DNA of 64,000 nucleotides from Tubulanus polymorphus (Eukaryota > Nemertea > Palaeonemertea > Tubulaniformes > Tubulanidae): NCBI RefSeq assembly GCF_964204645.1, contig NC_134034.1, forward strand, positions 9,231,414 through 9,295,413, written 5' to 3'. Below the pieces are notes generated by a model that saw only the letters and a program-made list of their open reading frames with translations, made no database searches and was not told the DNA's origin. The translations under genes were made by a program, and so were the position numbers. This document shows, one piece after another, positions 21,869 to 32,561 of this stretch (positions are counted from its first letter, which is position 1; each line of letters opens with the position of its first letter).

Positions 21869-22573
21869 TTAACCACTTATTAAAGACTCAGCGTATTGTT
21901 CATTATTTGGATCATTGTTCCATAATTCAATAAATTTCTTTGCTTTATCCAGTTGATCCAAATATAACCGTAAATCTAGTTTATTAGATTTAATTATATT
22001 TTCTTTCTTTTCTAAAGGTCTTAAATTCTGCCAGCTCCAGATTAGTTTCTGATTGTGTTCATCATTCATGTTGAATTTAGATATTGGTAAAACGTGATCA
22101 ATATGAAAATAATCTCCATAATTATCTATATTCATTTCACCATTAAACTGATATATTATCCATGATTTAAAAAATTTATCTGAACAATCCAATAAATGTG
22201 CTAGTGTAACTGAATGGTTTTCTTTAATGAATAATTGTGATAATCTATTTCTCAAACATTGTTTCAATTTAAGATTAAGATCTGTTTGATATCTTTCTTT
22301 TCGATAAATCTTATCGTACACTTTAATATGTTCTCGATTATTTTCTCTCCATTGTTTACCTTTTTCTTTACATTTTTCTGGATTATTTGCCCGATATTGT
22401 TTATTATTCTGTTTCCAACATGTTTTACAAATATTTCGTAAACCATCTTTCAGAGTTTTATTATTATAATAATCTGTAAATGGCTTACTTTTTTCACATT
22501 CACAACATTTCTTATGATAAATATTAACAACACTATTTGTAATATTGATAGTTTGTAGTTGTTCTGGTTCCAT
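21869..22573 (-). CDS. HNH endonuclease of the type found in large DNA viruses
   Basis: An intact 234-residue frame. The N-terminal part holds paired cysteines (KKCCECEKSK then CKTCWKQ) with FTDYYNNKTLKDGLRNICK between, a zinc-binding recognition region typical of phage and giant-virus HNH proteins. A repetitive basic segment (KCKEKGKQWRENNREHIK) leads into the nuclease core HIDHVLPISKFN, with a downstream NLRPLEKKENIIKSNK providing the N of the motif. It probably cuts DNA at specific sites, either as a homing endonuclease or in element mobility. It is the gene closest to the terminal repeat and is unbroken, unlike most neighbours. Confidence 0.8.
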   Translation of the reverse strand: MEPEQLQTINITNSVVNIYHKKCCECEKSKPFTDYYNNKTLKDGLRNICKTCWKQNNKQYRANNPEKCKEKGKQWRENNREHIKVYDKIYRKERYQTDLNLKLKQCLRNRLSQLFIKENHSVTLAHLLDCSDKFFKSWIIYQFNGEMNIDNYGDYFHIDHVLPISKFNMNDEHNQKLIWSWQNLRPLEKKENIIKSNKLDLRLYLDQLDKAKKFIELWNNDPNNEQYAESLISG

Positions 22574-22794
22574 TTTAATACTAATTTTTTTATTAAAATT
22601 GATTTTAGAAGTTATTCATTTATATGTTATTGATATATATGAATATTTTAAGAGTAATAGGGATAATGGTTAAAGGTTGAAGGGGCGAGTGAGTAAAAAA
22701 TGAAAAATAAATTCGAGCGTGCGAGAATTTATTTTTTATTTTTATGAGCTCGACCGTTCGACCTTTGGCTTGAAACCCTATTATCCCTATTACT
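22574..22794. repeat. Terminal inverted repeat of viral element, with internal palindrome
   Basis: Starts beside the HNH gene with an upstream region shared with 29620-29644, then AGTAATAGGG at 22653 and its inverse CCCTATTACT at 22785-22794. The 142 bp between form an imperfect hairpin with arms carrying AAAGGTTGAAGGGG / GACCTTTGGCTTGAAACCC and an AAATAAATTC...GAATTTATTT core. It aligns in inverted orientation with 29404-29644. The AG outermost bases agree with Polinton ends as I recall them. Confidence 0.75.
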
Positions 22795-22799
22795 AATAC

Positions 22800-23040
22800 G
22801 TAACGGTAAGAATATAAACGGCATCCTTTAGATACTTCAACGGCGCCGAGACAATAGGCTTAAGGCGCTCGAACCGAGCCAAGCTGGGATAGAGTGGTAC
22901 ATCCAGGTGCTTGTATCATTGATATTTATAATGGTTAGTAATTTGTATCATTTACACCTCAGTCATTAGTTCAATTGGCATGTATATTTTTAAAACCTGA
23001 ATGATCAATAGTTTCACCCCATTTTTGTGTCCATTTTTTA
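22800..23040. other. Unassigned spacer next to viral terminus
   Basis: Mixed-composition sequence with no frame or repeat that I can assign. It separates the viral terminal repeat from the SGNH-like exons. Confidence 0.5.
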
Positions 23041-23064
23041 AAGGTTACCAACCTATTTTTTCAG

Positions 23065-23719
23065 ATATAAAAGATGTCGACTTTTCATCTCATGCAGGGA
23101 TTCTGTTGCACGTCGGTACAAACAATTTGGCAACAGACCGACCCATCGAGGTTTACTTCAAGGAAATGGAAATGCATTTGAAATTGCTGCAATACAAAGT
23201 GCAAAACGATTGTGTCGTAGGTGTTTCGGGTGTAACTTATCGCTGTGATGAGTAAGTATTATGGGTTTTTTGGGTTTTGTCAAAACTCAACTTAATAACT
23301 ATGATTTTTTTAATGATTTTTTCAAGATATAACATGTTATGTTTTCTTTCATTTGCATTTCATCATGTTGTTTCATGTTTTATGTCATGCAAATTTCAGC
23401 GAAGACGTAATGCTGAAGCGTGGTGATTTCAATATCATGTTGAATAACCTCTGTACACAATTCAATTTTCCCTATACCGAATTTAAGCTTGATGATCAGC
23501 ATTTGTCGATGTAAGTATGAAAAGCCTACAATAAGGTCTTAATCCTCATGTTTGCAATGACTTTTTTATCATGGTCATCTTACTTAATAAATCATGGAAT
23601 ATGCTATGCATTGTGCTGTCGTTTCAGAAGGACTGTCTGCCTCCTAACAAAGAAGGAAATCTTAACCTGAGCAATCAAATAACCGATGTTATGGTTGACA
23701 ATATATTTCCTCCATATAG
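23065..23719 (+). CDS. SGNH/GDSL-hydrolase-like exons, partial gene
   Basis: Three plus-strand exons with clean borders: 23065-23251 (preceded by TTTTTTCAG, followed by GTAAGT), 23400-23510 and 23628-23719. The first holds LLHVGTNNLATD, the catalytic-block pattern (GTNN) of SGNH hydrolases, and GVSGVTYRCDE. The second has LDDQHLS, which would supply the Asp and His of the catalytic dyad. The third has NLSNQITDVMVDNIFPPY. SGNH modules are common in animal retroelements and DNA transposons. The first catalytic block (GDS) upstream was not found, so the gene is a fragment or starts outside. Alternative: a host esterase gene. Confidence 0.55.
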
Positions 23720-23779
23720 GTATGGTCGAATTATAATCGGTTGCTATACATGGCGCAAATATGAAAAATGATTAACACC

Positions 23780-25290
23780 GGTATTTATCTCAATGAAAAA
23801 AATGAATTAGATTTCAGTGAAAGAAACAGCTTTTTCATGTATCAACTGGAAAACTTATGAAAAACTTAGATTATGTCGAGAAAGTCGAAGACGTTGAAGG
23901 CAGTCCAGGTTTGTCTTTCAAATTAGAATCAATTTCCAAGATGGTACCACCGTGAGTGTTGAGTGTGTTTGCAGTGACAGTGTCTACTTTTTTACAGCCA
24001 GCTCATTATACACTCACTGGAAAAACAACCCCACTTCGAATACACTCACTGGAAAAACAACCCCACTTCGAAAATGTACAGTTAAGCAGCAACACGATTT
24101 CAAGGAAAAGCATCATGCCAAAAGTTGTGACATAGTGTTTCAGGTAGGCTTTATTCAGTGTCAAAGTTATTAAAATTCAGGAAAATAAAATGTCGTAGTT
24201 GCTGAGAAACTTAGTTCTTTTTCAGGGATATATACTTTTTGTGTCAGATGATATAGCAGTTATTGTAGATTATGGGTATTGTAGATTATGGGAATGTCAA
24301 CCCTATCTTCTATAAGGTAGGCTATAGCTTTACCATCGTCGTTTCTGTTGAAATATATTATGTTTCATGATGGTATGAAAAGAATACATCATAATTATTA
24401 TTTATAAATGTGCTTAATGTATCACTCCGAATATTTATTCATAGGAGGAATAGAAAGATAAGTATCAGACTTCTTGAAATCCACTTCTTCCTATTGTGAA
24501 ATATTACATGCACGTATCATTAATCACAATGATCTGATAGTACATAAACCCTTCCCTTGGATAAACTCCTCTTATTCCAGATGATTATTTCTTGACCAGA
24601 TGTCTAACATTACACAGAAATTGGATTTATATTTAGATTCGGTAATATTGAGATTGCCAAATATCTGACTTAAGAGGATATGCTCAGAATAACAGTGAAA
24701 TAATCAATCCGTTCTCCGTATACTCTGTCCAACTAACAAGTTTCCAGTGTATGGCGAATTTAGATGCATAAATGTGTCAATTATTTACCAAGCTCTATTG
24801 CGATCTATTCTTATCCGTTACAATGCTATATTTCTTGATATCTCTATAATTGCTTTCTATTTAATATATTTACATGCTAAGATGCACTTTGTTAATAAAC
24901 TCATCGTGGGCATGGCTTTTTCACTCTTTCTGCACTGAAAATGTTTTTTTATATGGTCCACCAAGGACTGGTAAGTAAACAGTTATGTCGTGTTGTGTTT
25001 TGGTGGTGGAAATGAGAACTCAACCCATAACCCACTAGATAGCATGTGTATCAATAGGACAACTTGGTCAAAGTTTATTTCATTTGAATGAACTTTCATC
25101 CAGTTTTTAGCCTCCCAATTCAGAAGCAAATGGTTATAAATTTGTGGCTAATCAGTGTTGTTGAATTTTTGGTTGCTTGGTCTTTTCCTGTACATATCTT
25201 CTTGTCTGCTTTATTTAGGTTCTTTAGAAAGACGCTTGCAAAAAAGAAAGTAAGCAGTGAAAGAAAAATACCGGTTAAAAGCCGCCTCGT
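23780..25290. other. Intergenic or intronic stretch with short duplications
   Basis: No supportable gene. A 32-bp unit containing CACTCACTGGAAAAACAACC is duplicated in tandem at about 24009-24072, and a TGTAGATTATGGG unit is repeated near 24260-24290. Possible splice-site motifs occur but no consistent frame. Confidence 0.5.
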
Positions 25291-25296
25291 ATAGAA

Positions 25297-28200
25297 ATGG
25301 ATGATGCTTGCTATATTGATAATATTAGTTGTCCATGGTGTGATGCTGTAGTGGTAGGTGAAAATGCATTTCTGGACCATGTGATAACTTACCATATTCC
25401 TACATGGCAGTGTGAAAGAAATGACGACCCATGTTGTAATGATTCCGTTTATAAAACCGGATGAGGAGATAATGTTAGTTTGCATGATTACACGCGTGGT
25501 AGTTGTGAAGGAATTAATTTTGAGACTGTGCCTCGAAATGTTAAGATCTGCTATCAATCTTGTAAACCCGATGAGAAATTCTCAGTAATTGATTAACCAA
25601 TTCTGCCACCTCTTTCAGTTATTGAAAAATGTATAGTTAAGCTAGCCAGGCTAAATTCTCCTACAAAACAGAGAGACGAAAAATTTTGTGTCAAATTTTA
25701 TGGTAGTCATGATTACTGTATTGGTTCATATGATTTTACTTCTCTAGAAGAAGCTAAACTACTGTTTTGTAATAAAAGTATAGGTGCTTCCGTGAGTGCT
25801 AAAAAAAATTGGTTTTTAGATGATTCTCGAAATGTCAGTCGTGAAAATACCATTATCAACCAAACAATTGCTGATTTCATGAGACTTATTCATGATCATT
25901 CTCCTAATATGGTTGACCCTGTTTTCAATACCAATCTTCTGGTTGAAGAACTGGCAACTATTCCAAGGCAGTATTGGCTAAGTAATTGGGTACTTTCCTA
26001 TTTTGGTGATATTCTTACTGGAACAGTGCTTAATATCCATGTTGCATCAGTCTACTTAACTTCAATGACTCATTTCCCTATCATGATCCATCGGTTGTTA
26101 CGTAGATATGAATCTGTACTTAATGCCCATTTAATTTTCCATTTTCTTGTAAGATATAATGAGGATGGTACAACCTCCATGTAAGGTGGTAATTATTTTT
26201 TGCCGTCTATTCAATAAGAAATAACGAACTCTTTATTTGTTGACACGACTGGTTGTAGTATCCCTGAAATATTTTCTACAAATCTAGATAAAGGTTTGAA
26301 ATTGTATGAACGTGATCCTATGACCGTAACTGTTTTCAATGACAATGATTTTGATGGTAGAGATATTTATGTGGATTTTCACAACACTGTCTTTGATGAT
26401 AGCTTCATCAGATGTGATGGGAATAGATCATTTTTGCTTAAATAGTGCCATAGTCCAGATGTGTCTCAAAAATATGGATCAGACCATATCTGCTCGTTAC
26501 TTTGCAAAACGAATTACATGTTACAGACATGTTCATCTGTTTGCGGAGTTGCAGCTATAATTGGCATGGCAATCGCAGTGCTTGATCCTGAGCTATTTAC
26601 AGCCATGACTGATTTTTCTATGGGTGCTACATTCCAAAATGAATTTGGACATTTCCGTACAGTATCATATTTGAAAAATATTTCTGTTTATTCAGACTAC
26701 CTAAGAAAAGTCTTAATTATCTGGCTCATCGAAGGGATTGATCTCCAATTGATTTATCAAAAACACCAAAATGACCTTTGTAGCTCCACGCCTTTTCCTC
26801 AAACTTTTGTTGGTAAAACTATTCAACATGATTATTCTGATGATTATGCTGATGATTTTGTTGAAAATCCAATCGATACCTGCTAAAAATGTTTGCCTTG
26901 GTAAGTCTTCACAACGTACGAAATCAAATAGAAACAGTAAACAGCAACCTGAATTTGATACTGAATCAATTAATGAATATCTCTTAAGCAGAACTCGCTT
27001 ACAAAGAAAGAATATTCATTTTCTTTTAAAGTTAGATTTAGATTCAGTTTCAAAGATTTTTAAAGGTTCGGAATCAAATGTAACTGAAGTGGTTCAAAAA
27101 ATGTTTAAGTGGTCCTACTGTAAAACAATGGATATTATCCAATTTATATGATAAACATAGCACCCCCAAAAAATGCATCTAAAAAGAATTGGTGAAAGGA
27201 ATTGAATGTTCCCTCTGATTTAATAACATATTTTTCCCATAATCCGGATTTATGCTTTTTGATGAAACGTAAGGTTTTAAGATTACGTTTTCAAATAGGG
27301 CCTATAACACTGAATTACAAATTTAAATCCCAGTCAGATCAATTTTATTCAAATGCTATTGAACAAATTAAGTCATTCATTCAAAGCTGCAAGTTCAGGG
27401 AAGATGTAATTACAAAAGTCAGTGAAAACTCCACTGAAACCAAATGAAACAATTCCTATCCATACTTCCAAAACTATCTATGAGTTGATATCAGGAAAAC
27501 CTAGATTTATTCAAAAACCAAATACTATTATATTACAAGTTACCCTAAAAGATGGCAAGGTACTACACAAGTCATTTTCTTGTGCTTCATTACTAGATTC
27601 TAAAACTGAGGTAATGGATGAAATAAATTTGTTTTTGGATAGTCCGGTTGCTATTGATTGGGTTAAAAAAGCTTGTGGCAAGTCAGTAGGTTCGAATTTT
27701 GATACAAATCGCCATGAATCTGAATGGATTGAGGAAGGCACTGTGGGTTGGGAATGAAACTAAAAAGTATTTTGATAAGATTCCTTTTGATTTTACAAAA
27801 CGTCTCATAATTATAAAGGGGATTGAATCTCGATACAATTCAAATCAGGATACTGTTAAGGTTTCTGTCGTTAACAATATAAATTGGGGGAAAATTCATC
27901 GATTTGATGAGAAATACTATACATCTGATGATTCCTCCAATAACAGATTATCCTGCTGTTCTTATGTGTATAAACTGTTCATCCCAATCTTCCCAGTGTT
28001 GGTACAAATGTGGTGCACTTCTTTCAAGCATCCAAGTGGATTCTTCTATTTCTAATCGTCCTGCAATTTACTTGCAATTATAAAAGTGTGTAGTCATTGC
28101 TCTACAAAATCAACTTTTCATCCATTACCTCAGATAACTAGACGAATGAAGCATGTTGACAAGCATTTGATTATGAGAGCAATGACCCCTCAAGATGAAA

Positions 28201-29385
28201 ATCCACTTTTAGGCTCCGATTGGCGTAATACTAAAAAGATTTTCGAAGCCAATTTTGATTCTGTTCTGCTTTTTCAGCGTGGTAACCAAAATTGAGGAAG
28301 GGAGTATTTGATTATTCTAAGTAAAACGATTGTTTAGTATATCTACGTAAATATGGTAAGCATATATTAGGTTTAGATGTGAAACATGACTTCATGTCAG
28401 CTAGGTATAAAACGGCATTTATCACATTTGCTGACGAAAACAACAGCGGCCGCTTAGGAGCAGTTTCAATTTCAAAAAAAGAAGATAGTACTTTTCATGC
28501 CATAACATTACAAATTATCATTGCTAATATACCATGCAATGATAAAAAATGCAGTCATCCAGTTGAATTCTATTTCTTCAATGATGGTAATGGCTTTTTC
28601 CAGATTAGGCCCTGTTCTTTTAATAGTCCTATACACCCCAGAATTCAGCATGATAAGGATGACGGCATGCGAGCCGGTGTAGCGGAAACTAGTCTATCTA
28701 GTGTCCTTTGTAATTTTCATTCTTTGCAAGCTTATCGACGCCATCTTAATGAAAACCCTCATCTTAAATGTTTGCTCCGTCCACTTGAAACAGGTTTTAA
28801 ACGTATCACGCGTGCATGGGATGAAAGTTCCAAATTGAATTTGATAGATAACTATTTATATTTTATAAAGAAAATATCTCCCTCACTTTTAAGTGAAAAG
28901 ACAAAGGATAAACTTGCCCATTATTTGAAAACATATTGGTTTAATTCAGACTGGTCTAAATCATTTACTGCTATCCCACTTTATGTAACTCACCGGTATG
29001 ACCGGTGAAATCCTCTACTTATAACGGACAATATCAGAGAGCGTATATTTCGTGATGTGTATGATACCTATTTTGGTGGTCATTTAAACAAGCTCATGGC
29101 CAATTTGATTATTCGACTTCTAGATAATGTATTAGAAGACAATTTGAAATATTGTAGAAACCTTTCCACAGCATCATTCTTAAGAAGGAAGGGAAATATT
29201 CTTAAAAAGTCTTAGGAGATTCAAAAGATTTCGAGGGCATTGAATATTGTAGAAAAGGTGTGTTTTTTTATGAACAATCTTGCTGGGCACTAGTTTCAAG
29301 TGATTCAGTAAAAGCTATTTCAATTGGTCAAATTTATCTTACAGACCAATCAAACCTTGAGGCCGATGAAGTTGATAAGCTTTTC
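25297..29385 (+). pseudogene. Degenerate C2H2-Ulp1-MULE-like transposase
   Basis: A frame starting MDDACYIDNISCPWC has a C2H2 finger (CPWC...HVITYH). In the same frame, through stops near 25461, 25594, 26182, 26443 and 26884, a segment resembles a Ulp1/C48 protease: LSNWVLSYFGDILT, an Asp-containing region and a CSSVCGVAAIIG block at the place of the catalytic Cys. After several frameshifts come helical regions (26890-27750), then GLDVKHDFMSARYKTAFITF and DKDDGMRAGVAE with LCNFHSLQAYRRHL, which fit a MULE-type DDE domain, followed by TDNIRERIFRDVYDTYFG. MULE-like elements carrying Ulp1 proteases are known; the pairing with an SGNH gene just upstream may be part of the same element. The protease and MULE calls are by motif only. 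Confidence 0.5.
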
Positions 29386-29403
29386 ACTCCATCAAGCAAT
29401 GTG

Positions 29404-29644
29404 AGTAATAGGGAAAGTAGGGGTTCAAGCCAGAGGTCGAGAGGTCGAGCTCATAAAAAAAATAAAAAAATAAATTCTCGTACACTCGAATTTATTTTTT
29501 TATTTTTTTTATGAGCTCAACCTCTCGACCTCTGACTTGAACCCCTACTTTCCCTATTACTCTTAAAATATTCATATGTATATACGAATAACATATAAAT
29601 GAATAACTTTTAAAATCAATTTTAATAAAAAATTTAGTATTAAA
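29404..29644. repeat. Second terminal inverted repeat with 158-bp palindrome
   Basis: Begins AGTAATAGGG (29404-29413) and its inverse CCCTATTACT lies at 29552-29561. The arms (GGGGTTCAAGCCAGAGGTCG against CGACCTCTGACTTGAACCCC) are nearly perfect, with an A/T-rich loop around CTCGTACACTCG. The remaining 80 bases up to the ATG at 29645 match 22574-22652 in inverted orientation. This is the end of another copy of the viral element, pointing right. Confidence 0.8.
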
Positions 29645-29875
29645 ATGGAAGCAAATAAATTCTACTGTTCAACATGTAAAATCAATATAGATAAATCTCA
29701 AAAAGCAAGACACAATATAACTAAAATACATTTAGAGAATAAATTAAAGTTAAAATATAAAGATGATATATTAGAAACTAAATTAGATGAATTAAAGAAT
29801 GAAAAAGAAACATACAAATGTGATATGTGTAATCAATCATTCAGTGATAAAAAATATTATAAAGGACATGGTTAA
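29645..29875 (+). pseudogene. Truncated zinc-finger start of a viral gene
   Basis: A 76-codon frame from ATG 29645 holds one C2H2 finger (FYCSTCKINIDKSQKARH then a second His) and a partial second (CDMCNQSFSDKKY). It is closely similar in layout to the N-terminus of the polymerase gene (YIDKSQKSRH at about 7670), so it is probably the first part of a second polymerase copy cut off at about 29870, where the sequence composition changes to host-like. Confidence 0.6.
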
Positions 29876-29999
29876 AGCAAAGATATTTGTTGAATTATGG
29901 AATAGTATTTCACAGAATCAACCGCATTCTGAGCTTTTAATCAGTGGTTAGAAAACCGGCAATTCTATTTGAGCCTTGTATGTATATAATACATAGCTT

Positions 30000-31140
30000 T
30001 TGCTTACATTAATGAGGTGCAATCACAAGATTTTTCCGTGCGTCCAGCCCTTGCCGATCGTCCTACAAGGGTAAGACGTATGCCTGAACGGTTTGCTGAC
30101 TATCAGGTTGGCGCTTTAACGGTAGGTCCTTCGTGGCAACAGAAGCTGGATACTTTGTTACTGGCAAGCAAAGATGCTTCGATAAGCGGAAAACCGACTC
30201 TGTTGGCAGCGGTCTTGAAACTGTGTGAATAAGTATTTTTAAAATGTCATCAAATGTCCGGGTTATTGAAACATGTATATCCATTATTTATCCAGTATAT
30301 CCATTATTTTGCGTTGTGCGTTTTAATTCATTTTGGGTTTTTTTTTCTTGTCTCTTCATTTTCGTGATGTCTATAAGATGAAGTCGTGTATTACGACAAA
30401 TTCTTTGAAGCTACGTCGCTTCTTATGTGTTTATTTATCTCGATCTGGGGACAGATTTTCTTTGGAAGGGTGGTGTAGATATGCCGGGTCTTTCAATATA
30501 TATATATTAATTTATGTGTGTGATGTAAGTTACACGCATGTATGTGAAACTTGGTGTAAAGTTTGAAGTGAATTTTTTTTAGAATTAGTGTTATAAATAA
30601 CTGTGGGAGTGGTTTGGATTTTGTTTATGTAAATTCTATTAAGTCACTAGTAATTAAGAGCGTGTAGTTGTTCTTGGTCGGTAATCTGTGGTTTTTTTTA
30701 ATGATTTCTCGCTGCGTTCCGTCCATCTGGAAGGTTGGGAATTTTAGAAAATATTAGATTGCTTAAACGACATCCTGTTTATGTCACTTATTTCGGGGAC
30801 GAAAGTTCTTGACGTTAAGGGAGGGTGTTGCCGGGCTGTTTATTCGGCGGTATAATTGATAGCCTCCGTTCGGTGCTGCCATCTTCATGGTCTGCATATA
30901 GTTTGAAGTCTTGGCGGGAACAGTGTTAGTTTGTTGGCGGTCGCCTTCCAGGCAACCACTCTGTGAAATATATGTTGATTTGATTTACACTGTTCCCGCA
31001 GGTAAGAAAGCTTCGTATGATTCTGACTTAATTATTTAGCATGTGTAATATTTATTGGTTAGTTTGTTGGCGGTCGCCTTCCAGGCAACCACTCTGTGAA
31101 ATATATGTTGATTTGATTTACACTGTTCCCGCAGGTCTTT
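30000..31140 (+). mobile_element. Probable LTR-retrotransposon 3' remnant with duplicated segment
   Basis: A frame with RPTRVRRMPERFADYQVGAL (about 30060) resembles the tail of a Ty3-type pol or a gag edge. Downstream a purine-rich AAGGGAGGG at about 30817 precedes TGTTGCCGGG, as a polypurine tract and LTR start would. An 80-bp segment containing GTTTGTTGGCGGTCGCCTTC and ending GTTCCCGCAGGT occurs at about 30928-31011 and again at 31058-31136. No reverse transcriptase is visible, so the call is tentative. Confidence 0.3.
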
Positions 31141-32200
31141 CGTTGTTGTTTAATGTTGGTTGGTGGAGTGGACCTCCGGACAGACGAGGCATATACAGGA
31201 TTTGCAAGAAAGCCCCGTCACATTGCATCACAAAAAGCCCCTAACTTGACTTCAGGTGAAGAGAAGGGACTTTTCCTATTAAATAAAAAAGACAAAGCAA
31301 GAATAAGTCGTATTTCCTTCAAACGACAATCAACTACGATCATCCGATAAAGTTAAATTCCGCCACAAACTATCGCCCCCTAGCTCTCTGAAGAGATAGG
31401 GAACCAGTCAAACTGGTCAATTCAATTCAGAATTTATTTAACAGAAAGGCAGTTTTAAGTTTTAGATAAGCTGAAATCGTATAAATGTCATACAAAGATT
31501 TTTTCAAGTGGCCGCTATTGCAAGCACCCAATGAAAGTATAGGAAAATTAAAATAATATTTAAAAACGTGAAAGTAAGTGTTTTATTGTGCAATTTTAAT
31601 TGTGTCAATAAAGAATGAATTGAATTGTCCATCAGCACTATGCCGCGCATGAATACTAATGTCAAGAGTGATCACGCACGTTCAGCCAAGGATGGCGTGC
31701 GCTGTTGAAATAACAAAACCGATGAAATAAAATCATAGAAGAAAGAAAACGACAGCCGATATAGCCAATATACGAAAGGATTTTCTTACTGCATTAAATG
31801 TGTGTAAATATCAGAGCCCAAGATAATTTCTAACGAAAGTTATCGACTCCCCAAGCATGTTATCAATCCGTGTGATAGCAATATGGGCTTGCAAGCTTGC
31901 AAGTCTGCACGCCCATGAAAATGATAATAATAAATATAGCCGCGAAGCAGGGCTCTAATGCGGGTCACTGAAGTATTTAGCCACTTTTTAGTCAATCATC
32001 TATACCGAGTTTCTGTAAGATGGTGAGATTTTTCATACATAGTCAGTTATACAATTTATGATTTATGCGTACATTTTCAATTAAATTAAATCTCATTGAG
32101 CCCAAACTAGTTTTTGCCACACTCGAGTTTATTACAGTCACTATTTCGAGACACAGACCAATCCCCTTGAAATATCACCTGACTTTTCTTTTTATCCCTG
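31140..32200. other. Unassigned stretch
   Basis: No gene recognised. A plus-strand frame at 31153-31350 has no family likeness. The stretch 31370-32200 has no coding signal other than a possible splice acceptor (CCTGTCGCAG) at its right end. Confidence 0.4.
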
Positions 32201-32207
32201 TCGCAGA

Positions 32208-32561
32208 TGGTTAGTGACGCCATATCGTAACGATGGCAATATGACTCGAGCTCGTTGACGATTTAATTACTTGTTGTCCAGTAATAGAGCAGTCATAGAA
32301 AGAGCGTTTGGTAGAGTTAAAGGTCGATTTAGGCGTCTCCATTATGTCAATGTCCATTCCATTAAAAAAATTATTATGATCATCACCTCTGCATTTGTCT
32401 TGCATAATATCTGTTCAATGTCAGATGAAGATGATCTTGAAGATTTACATGACGTTGTTGACGATGGCCTGGAGGCAAATAATGGTGCCGAGATCATAGG
32501 TGCTGATCATGAAGGAGAACAGTATAGAAACGATTTAAGATTGCAATTGGTTGGAGAGTAG
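32208..32561 (+). pseudogene. PIF/Harbinger transposase, last exon, with one stop
   Basis: Preceded by a good splice acceptor (TTTATCCCTGTCGCAG). It encodes WLVTPYRNDGNMTRAR, an in-frame TGA at about 32256, then RFNYLLSSNRAVIERAFGRV, KGRFRRL and SAFVLHNIC. This is the C-terminal part of the Harbinger DDE_Tnp_4 nuclease, containing the SSxRxxIERAFGxLKxRFRxL motif with the catalytic Glu. It ends in an acidic tail. The upstream exons with the first two catalytic Asp were not found. It pairs with the convergent Myb-like gene at 33629. Confidence 0.75.
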
